A DNA stretch of 9,682 nt. Origin: DATBDE01 sp036270095. Lineage in GTDB: Bacteria > Actinomycetota > Thermoleophilia > Solirubrobacterales > Solirubrobacteraceae. Positions 6,901 to 9,682 of the stretch are shown one piece after another; the first letter of the stretch is position 1; every line of letters begins with the position of its first letter. Made by a program: the position numbers and the translations under genes. Below the pieces are notes generated by a model. It was given only the letters and a program-made list of their open reading frames with translations, did no database searches and had not been told where the DNA came from. The DNA is taken from the NCBI GenBank assembly GCA_036270095.1, contig DATBDE010000041.1, positions 1-9,682 of the forward strand. Reading direction: 5' to 3'.

Positions 6901-7439
6901 CCGAGCGTCTGTACCGCCGCGCCCACGAGCTCGCGGTCCAGGTGGGCTGGTCCGAGGTGGCCTTCACGGCGCTGTTCGGGCTCTCGGCGGTGCTGCGCGA
7001 CCGCGACGACGCCGCCGGCGCAGTGACGGCGCTGGCCCAGGCACTGGACGTCTGCGAGCGCGCCGGGCTGATCGGCCAGTCGATCCAGGCCATGTCCTCG
7101 CGGGCGATCGCGCTGGCGATGGGCGGCAAGGCCGAAGCCGCGCGCGAGGCGGCCGAGGAGGCGGTCGAGCTCGCCGCACGCCTGCACTACCCGGTGGGCG
7201 AGGCCGCCGCGGCCGAGGCCGACGGCGCCACGAGCGGCGACGTCGAACGGCTGCGGGCGGCGCGCACGCGCTGGCTCGCGCTCGGACGCCCGCTGGACGC
7301 CGCGCGCTGCGAGCTCGAGGCCGGGCGCGCGCTGCATGGCGCGGTTGCCGAGGAGGCGCTCGAACGCGCCGCCGCCGAGTACGAGTCACTCGGCGTTCCG
7401 CATCGTGCGCAGGCAGCGCGCGCGGCGGTTGCGCGCTAG
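3903..7439 (+). CDS. Class III adenylate cyclase - STAND/AAA ATPase - TPR signalling protein with double zinc ribbon
   Basis: Large cytoplasmic signalling protein of 1178 residues, predicted to make cAMP from ATP. Residues 6-48 are a double zinc ribbon (Cys 6, 9, 20, 23 and 31, 34, 45, 48). Residues 74-250 are a class III cyclase domain: metal-binding D83 (FADLSGYT) and D127 (YIGDN), substrate-defining K123 and T194, and transition-state residues N201 and R205 (GDTVNVAAR). The Lys/Thr pair marks subclass IIIb and ATP specificity, so all catalytic residues are present. Residues 268-560 are an AAA_16/STAND-type ATPase with Walker A GAAGVGKS (K306), Walker B MVLAFEDIHWADD (D443) and the GGNPFFAEEMVRRL motif. 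About 710-1110 is a helical TPR array. The order cyclase-P-loop-TPR resembles mammalian soluble adenylate cyclase. Start GTG 3903 is supported by the nearby -10 box. The activating signal is unknown. Confidence 0.95.
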   Translation: MAGVVCQSCGTEGPEGTRFCMNCGAGLEERCPSCGEPVPADARFCPHCGTPLQAGARSPAATPAVAEAPPAEERRQVTVLFADLSGYTAVAERMDPESVKALVDRSLRRLGDEVERFGGQVDKYIGDNVMAIFGAPVAHEDDAERAVRAALGMQEAMGEINAELERDFDDVSFELRVGVNTGEVLAGRVGESYTVIGDTVNVAARLQAAGQPGSVTVGDRTRRATAAAIAYDTLEPLDLKGKAEPVPAFVATSALAVPSPRLQVGREAPLVGRADEVTLLESVYRRVEREGRPHLVTLVGAAGVGKSRLLRELDARLRARDPAPNVRQGRCLPYGSSIVFWALGEVVRAECGIVDADPSEVAWRKLTDRLEELLVETGERVTKETGLRQAALLARLLGIEAPEALSPSESADPQRTREAFFSVVRWMIEAIAAERPMVLAFEDIHWADDGMLDLIEHLAQWVRGPLLLLCLARDELLERRASWGGGRRTATSIFLDPLTPTETRDLIASLLPADAGMPELVPKVAERAGGNPFFAEEMVRRLVEEGTSDATALPDTVQALLAARLDSLDRFERRLVQQAAVVGRTFWADALAPVAEAEGRDLERALTALRDKDIVVPGEGTALSGEPELAFKHVLIRDVAYAMLPKAVRARKHYEVGGFIEQRAGDRTDEIVALLAEHYARAAALGDEARFEAAELQPIQAKAARFLEAAGDAAAAFYSNSEAFSHYQSARELAADAGDRARIGEKQGDVALRLGRVNAAIAVWEEGLEHHRMDEDLERVAGLHRKIGAGLAHKGERKAAIEHHQKGINLLKDGAPNLELVRLYEEAAWLYMQTGDNMLAIYASEKALRLAERLGETRAASRAHGIFGRVFGRIGDNEKARENLERSVELARGSDDGETILALLALGHHLEISEADYSGAEAAYREGLDLAVEVGDVPTQVELHAGLAQLAVYRADWAGVRRSSDASAQLSEREGLVGKLCLPSALRALLHWRDGEWDEAERLYRRAHELAVQVGWSEVAFTALFGLSAVLRDRDDAAGAVTALAQALDVCERAGLIGQSIQAMSSRAIALAMGGKAEAAREAAEEAVELAARLHYPVGEAAAAEADGATSGDVERLRAARTRWLALGRPLDAARCELEAGRALHGAVAEEALERAAAEYESLGVPHRAQAARAAVAR

Positions 7440-7443
7440 CGGT

Positions 7444-7449
7444 TAGGGT
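7444..7449 (+). promoter_or_regulatory. Candidate -10 box ahead of the BamE-like gene
   Basis: TAGGGT fits TANNNT, lies five bases past the cyclase stop codon and ends eleven bases before a GTG at 7461. It suggests separate transcription of the small gene that follows. No -35 is visible. Confidence 0.35.
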
Positions 7450-7513
7450 CGGTCCTCAAGGTGGAGAATTCGGGCCTCCCGCCGCTTCCGCCGGACCCGC
7501 CGCGGTCGTCGCC

Positions 7514-7788
7514 GTGCTCGTGGGCAAGACGGCCGAGAAGGCCGGCAACGAGCTCGACAAGGGCCTGCGCCGGGTGCAGACATCGACGCGATCACCAACC
7601 AGCAGGCCGACGGCGTCGAGCTCGGCACGGCGCGCAGCCAGGTGCTCGACCAGCTCGGGCCGTCGGCGCGCTTGGGCGGCAACTGCGTCTTCTATCGCGT
7701 GCGCGGGGGCGCGCTCGGCGACGAGTGGCGGTTCTGCTTCGCCGGGATCGCGCTGACTGACCGCTTGACGTCCAAGAGCCGGGTCTAG
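7514..7788 (+). pseudogene. BamE/SmpA-like small protein gene with an apparent one-base deletion
   Basis: Two adjoining frames together give one sensible protein. From about GTG 7514 the first frame reads LVGKTAEKAGNELDKGLRRVQ, an amphipathic charged segment. From 7582 the next frame reads IDAITNQQADGVELGTARSQ and continues for 68 residues through GGNCVFYRVRGG, EWRFCF and LTSKSRV to TAG 7786. The second part resembles the BamE/SmpA/OmlA fold: an ITxxQ...V.LGT.RSQV.DQLG start, a Cys-Tyr strand, and a C-terminal strand ending in LTSK. Related small exported proteins occur in actinobacteria, where the role is not known. One base is missing near 7577-7582 between GTGCAG and ATCGAC; this could be a mutation or a sequencing error. 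The true start is unclear: GTG 7461 is in yet another frame and would need a second shift. The stop overlaps the convergent NTF2-like gene's stop. Confidence 0.65.
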
Positions 7789-8186
7789 CTCTCGGGCACC
7801 TGCTCGAGGGCCGCCTCGCGGTGCAGGTGGAGCTGGAAGCGCGCAATCTTCCCGGTGCCGTCGATCTCGAAGAGCATCGCGCTGTCCATCTCGATCTCGA
7901 TGCCGCTGAGCGCGCCGCGGCCGAACTGCCGCACGGTGGTGAGCACGTGACGGTCGCCGATCGGCTCGACGTCGAGGACCTCGACGCGGTGCTCGTCCCA
8001 TGCCTCGACCCATTGCCGAATCCACTCGCGGTAGCCGGCGGGGCCGTGGAACGTGCCGCCGTTGGGCAGGTCGGGCGAGCTGAAGACCTCGACATCCTCG
8101 GCGAGGAGGGCGAGCACGGCCTCCTGGTCCGTGCGGTTGTAGGCGTCGATGGCCTGCCGCGCGATCTCGACGTTGCGCTCCTCCAC
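7785..8186 (-). CDS. SnoaL/NTF2-like domain protein
   Basis: Small 133-residue alpha+beta-cone protein of the NTF2/SnoaL superfamily, which covers ketosteroid-isomerase-like enzymes and many uncharacterised proteins; the exact activity cannot be told. Typical features are the N-terminal helix VEIARQAIDAYNRTDQEAVL, the strand LLAEDVEVFSS, the GTFHGPAGYREWIRQWV helix and the C-terminal strands ending in IARFQLHLH. There is no signal peptide, so it is probably cytoplasmic. The GTG at 8186 is chosen as start: TACAGT ends nine bases upstream, and extending further upstream would run through the antisense of the tRNA-His gene. It is divergent from the tRNA and convergent with the BamE-like gene, sharing bases CTAG at the two stops (7785-7788). 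Confidence 0.85.
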   Translation of the reverse strand: MEERNVEIARQAIDAYNRTDQEAVLALLAEDVEVFSSPDLPNGGTFHGPAGYREWIRQWVEAWDEHRVEVLDVEPIGDRHVLTTVRQFGRGALSGIEIEMDSAMLFEIDGTGKIARFQLHLHREAALEQVPES

Positions 8187-8195
8187 AGCCCGATC

Positions 8196-8201
8196 ACTGT
8201 A
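8196..8201 (-). promoter_or_regulatory. Candidate -10 box for the NTF2-like gene
   Basis: On the minus strand TACAGT (8201-8196) fits TANNNT and ends nine bases before the GTG start at 8186. No clear ribosome site lies between, consistent with leaderless expression. Confidence 0.4.
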
Positions 8202-8213
8202 CGCCGGACACGC

Positions 8214-8219
8214 TAGATT
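8214..8219 (+). promoter_or_regulatory. Candidate -10 box for tRNA-His
   Basis: TAGATT fits TANNNT and ends eleven bases before the mature tRNA 5' end. No good -35 is visible. It lies close to the divergent -10 of the NTF2-like gene, so the two promoters would share about 25 bases. Confidence 0.4.
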
Positions 8220-8230
8220 CGGACCTGCCT

Positions 8231-8304
8231 GGTGGGCGTAGCTCAGCTGGTAGAGCTCCGGGTTGTGGTCCCGGCGGTCGCGGGTTCGAATCCCGTCGCT
8301 CACC
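8231..8304 (+). tRNA. tRNA-His (anticodon GTG)
   Basis: A complete cloverleaf can be drawn. The acceptor stem is GTGGGCG (8232-8238) with CGCTCAC (8297-8303), one G-U pair. The D stem is GCTC/GAGC. The anticodon stem is CCGGG/CCCGG around loop TTGTGGT with anticodon GTG at 8265-8267. The T stem is GCGGG/CCCGT around TTCGAAT. The extra G at 8231 (G-1) faces C73 at 8304, the histidine identity pair. CCA is not encoded. It reads CAC (and CAT) codons. Confidence 0.97.
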
Positions 8305-8348
8305 CTCCACGAATTTGGCTCTAGGCCGGGAGCTCCGCATGACATGCT

Positions 8349-8367
8349 CGCCCGCGACGTGCGGGCG
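8349..8367 (+). terminator. GC hairpin downstream of tRNA-His, possible terminator
   Basis: CGCCCGC (8349-8355) and GCGGGCG (8361-8367) form a perfect seven-pair stem with a GACGT loop, 44 bases after the tRNA. The only pyrimidine run, TTTCTCTCTT, lies about 20 bases further on, so this is a weak match to an intrinsic terminator and may be just a hairpin. Confidence 0.3.
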
Positions 8368-8368
8368 C

Positions 8369-8388
8369 GGGGAACATGTGGGGAACAT
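8369..8388. repeat. GGGGAACAT direct repeat, 11-base period
   Basis: Two exact copies of GGGGAACAT (8369-8377 and 8380-8388) are separated by GT, directly after the hairpin. The 11-base period places both on one face of the helix, as in a two-site protein-binding element. No protein is identified. Confidence 0.35.
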
Positions 8389-8736
8389 TTCTCTCTTCGG
8401 GATGCCTCTTTCGTGGCCTCGCGGAGGGCGCGAAGCCGGTTCCGGAGCAGCCGGCTGGCCCCGGATCGCCGACGCAGCGACGATCGAGCGTGCCATACGA
8501 GCTAGCCGAGGCGTGAAGCGCCGGGTCCGGGTGGCATACATCGCGACGGTCGCCAAGCGACATCCTATTCGTCGTAAACGACGGGCGATCACGAATGCCT
8601 CCGCTGCCGACAGCCCGGTCATCCGGGCCTTCGGTGAGGCTTGCAAGCCCCGCAGCTGACGGCTTTCGGAGCCGCGTGGTTTAGTTCCAGCGGTAGGCCA
8701 GCCGTAGTCGTGGGATCGAGACCGGGGGTTTGACGG

Positions 8737-9405
8737 ATGAATCGTTCGTGGTGCGGAGCGCGCGTGCGGCGCGTGTTGCTGTTTGTCGGGGTGGCGTTCG
8801 CGGCCCTGCCGGTCGGTTCGGCGCTGGGGGCGCCGTCGACGACGATCGGGCAGACGGGCGCGCCGCTGACGACAGTCTTGTACCCGGATGGGGTCGAGCG
8901 GGCTGAGACCGGCTCGGTCATGCCCGGCATCGGCAGGGTCACGAGCTTCCAGTTCCAGTCCGGCTCGTGTCCCCATGTCGCCGGTTCCTTCGACTTCCAG
9001 GTGCTGCGGCCCGTGGGCGACGACCGGTATCAGGTCGTCGGCAACACGGGCACGCAGTCCGACCCGTGCGACGGCGCGCTGCACTCCTACCCGGTCTTCA
9101 TCAACGTCCAGGCCGGGGACGTGCTCGGCGTCTATGTCGTTACCCCCTGGGAAGGGGTGATCGGCGTCGCCGCTCCGGAATCGTTCGCCTTTCAGGCTCA
9201 GCCCAGCGTGGGGGACACCACCGACACGCTGCGCCCCATCTCGTTCAACGACTCGTCCGCCGATGAGTCGGCGACGTTCGTGCCGGCTCCGGCCAATGGG
9301 AAGAACCCCCCGAATGGCAACGGGCCGTCGGGCAACGCGAACGGGAGCCCGCAAGGCTGTGGCAGCGGCCGCGGGTGGAAGGTCGGCGCCCAGGGGAGGT
9401 GCTGA
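8737..9405 (+). CDS. Secreted beta-rich protein of unknown function
   Basis: Exported protein of 222 residues. Residues 1-31 are a signal peptide: Arg-rich start (CGARVRR), hydrophobic VLLFVGVAFAALPV, cleavage near ALG-AP. The mature part alternates short strands, e.g. GRVTSFQFQSGSC, GSFDFQVLRPVGDDRYQVVG, YPVFINVQAGDVLGVYVV, suggesting a jelly-roll-like beta sandwich; cysteines in SGSCP and SDPCDG could pair. From about residue 190 the tail is Asn/Gly/Pro/Ser-rich (GKNPPNGNGPSGNANG), typical of a disordered secreted C-terminus, ending AQGRC. I recall similar FxVLRP...V.GDxLG domains in Solirubrobacter-type secreted proteins but know no function. The ATG at 8737 is preceded by neither a clear ribosome site nor a -10 box. 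It is convergent with the partial gene at the right edge. Confidence 0.75.
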   Translation: MNRSWCGARVRRVLLFVGVAFAALPVGSALGAPSTTIGQTGAPLTTVLYPDGVERAETGSVMPGIGRVTSFQFQSGSCPHVAGSFDFQVLRPVGDDRYQVVGNTGTQSDPCDGALHSYPVFINVQAGDVLGVYVVTPWEGVIGVAAPESFAFQAQPSVGDTTDTLRPISFNDSSADESATFVPAPANGKNPPNGNGPSGNANGSPQGCGSGRGWKVGAQGRC

Positions 9406-9408
9406 TCC

Positions 9409-9498
9409 CCCGCCGGGCGGGTTGTTGCCGCCGGTCGCCACGAAGCTCACGCAATCCCGTTGGTTCTTGAACTGCGGCCCTTGCCGGTTGCCGTCACA
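9409..9498 (-). pseudogene. Remnant of an FKNQGDCVSFVATGG-type secreted protein tail
   Basis: Thirty minus-strand codons directly after the TGA of the partial right-edge gene read CDGNRQGPQ, then FKNQRDCVSFVATGG, then NNPPGG. This matches the conserved Cys...FKNQGDCVSFVATGGKNPP ending of short secreted actinobacterial proteins, the same family as the gene starting at 1226. There is no signal peptide, no start and no native stop: upstream is another gene's stop codon, and downstream the frame runs into the antisense of the secreted beta-rich gene. The GGW part of the motif is damaged. It is best read as a fragment left by a deletion or insertion. Confidence 0.65.
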
Positions 9499-9682
9499 TC
9501 AACCACGGAAGGGCGCGAGCCGAATGCTCAGGTCGCTCATGGCGAAGCGGTGCAGGTACCAGGCGCGGCCACGAGGGACTTGCTTGGCTTCGGCTCGGAG
9601 AAGCCCGGCGAACTCCCGCTTGAAGCCCAACCGCGGGTACTCCTGGATGACGCTCTGGCGGACTGCATCGGGTATCTCGTTG
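9499..9682 (-). CDS. C-terminal end of an unidentified protein, runs off the window
   Basis: From the window edge on the minus strand one frame gives 60 residues ending at TGA 9501-9499: it begins NEIPDAVRQSVIQEYPRLGF, continues through KREFAGLLRAEAKQVPRGRA, and ends WYLHRFAMSDLSIRLAPFRG. The composition (mixed charged helix, aromatic WYLHRF) looks like a genuine soluble protein, but I do not recognise the family. Codon use is unlike the central genes: ATA, GAT, GCA, CTT, CGA, CAA, CCT and CGT appear within 60 codons, suggesting horizontally acquired DNA. It is convergent with the secreted beta-rich gene, with the family remnant between them. Confidence 0.6.
   Translation of the reverse strand, partial: NEIPDAVRQSVIQEYPRLGFKREFAGLLRAEAKQVPRGRAWYLHRFAMSDLSIRLAPFRG

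Larger units (their letters stand above)
8305..8736. other. Gene-free stretch with several short inverted repeats
   Basis: No convincing coding frame is seen on either strand. Besides the hairpin and direct repeat after the tRNA, it holds CGTCG-TAAA-CGACG (8570-8583), GCCCGG-TCAT-CCGGGC (8613-8628), the perfect 12-base palindrome GGCTTGCAAGCC (8638-8649) and a GGCT...AGCC hairpin soon after. Composition is less codon-like than the genes to the left. It may be a decayed element at the 3' side of a tRNA gene, but no integrase or attachment repeat was found. Confidence 0.4.

Noticed and set aside
3741..7337. A nearly 1200-codon open frame antisense to the cyclase gene
   Set aside because: It is a by-product of G/C-ending codons in the plus-strand gene; its translation is low-complexity (Arg, Gly, Leu, Val, His) and shows no domain.
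8187..8345. N-terminal extension of the NTF2-like protein
   Set aside because: The extra 53 residues (with SDGIRTRDRRDHNPELYQL) are the antisense of tRNA-His; the GTG at 8186 is the better start.
8315..8659. 114-codon frame in the gap after tRNA-His
   Set aside because: It has a TTG start with no ribosome site, begins right after the tRNA 3' end, and reads as Arg-rich unstructured sequence with no recognisable motif.
8194..9450. Minus-strand open frame across tRNA-His, the gap and the secreted protein
   Set aside because: It includes the well-known artefact peptide RDSNPRPPGPQPGALPAEL from reading a tRNA backwards, and the rest is antisense of a real gene; only its extreme N-terminus overlaps a genuine family remnant.
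1..9682. CRISPR array, rRNA, riboswitch, complete insertion sequence
   Set aside because: No regularly spaced repeats, rRNA-like sequence, recognisable riboswitch core or transposase with terminal inverted repeats was found on either strand.

Overview
The window is GC-rich DNA with strong G/C third-position bias, GTG and TTG starts, TANNNT -10 boxes placed just ahead of start codons (leaderless style), and secreted proteins of kinds common in soil Actinobacteria. A member of Thermoleophilia (Solirubrobacter/Conexibacter-like) is the best guess. This is inference from gene content, not a database match.

Left edge (1-1230): the catalytic part of a tyrosine recombinase, cut by the window edge, runs tail-to-tail into a small secreted protein gene on the minus strand. 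That gene's open frame continues about 200 bases into the antisense of the recombinase, so its 3' end looks replaced by mobile-element DNA.

Centre (1226-7788): chromosomal-type genes. A patatin-like lipase on the minus strand has an apparent one-base frameshift near its C-terminus. Head-to-head with it is a 58-residue membrane protein whose start codon overlaps the lipase start. Then come a secreted glycosidase-like protein with a peptidoglycan-binding domain and a 1178-residue signalling protein (double zinc ribbon, class III adenylate cyclase, STAND-type ATPase, TPR array). A short BamE/SmpA-like gene that also appears frameshifted follows.

Right part (7785-9682): a SnoaL/NTF2-like protein on the minus strand, a clear tRNA-His, about 430 bases of non-coding DNA with several small inverted repeats, a secreted beta-rich protein, a degenerate piece of the same secreted-protein family seen at the left edge, and the C-terminal end of an unidentified minus-strand gene.

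No CRISPR array, rRNA, complete transposon or obvious defence system is visible. The most informative points are the unlisted small gene with overlapping divergent starts, two frameshifts in otherwise well-preserved genes, the two remnants of one secreted family near the two ends, and the soluble-adenylate-cyclase-like architecture of the large gene.
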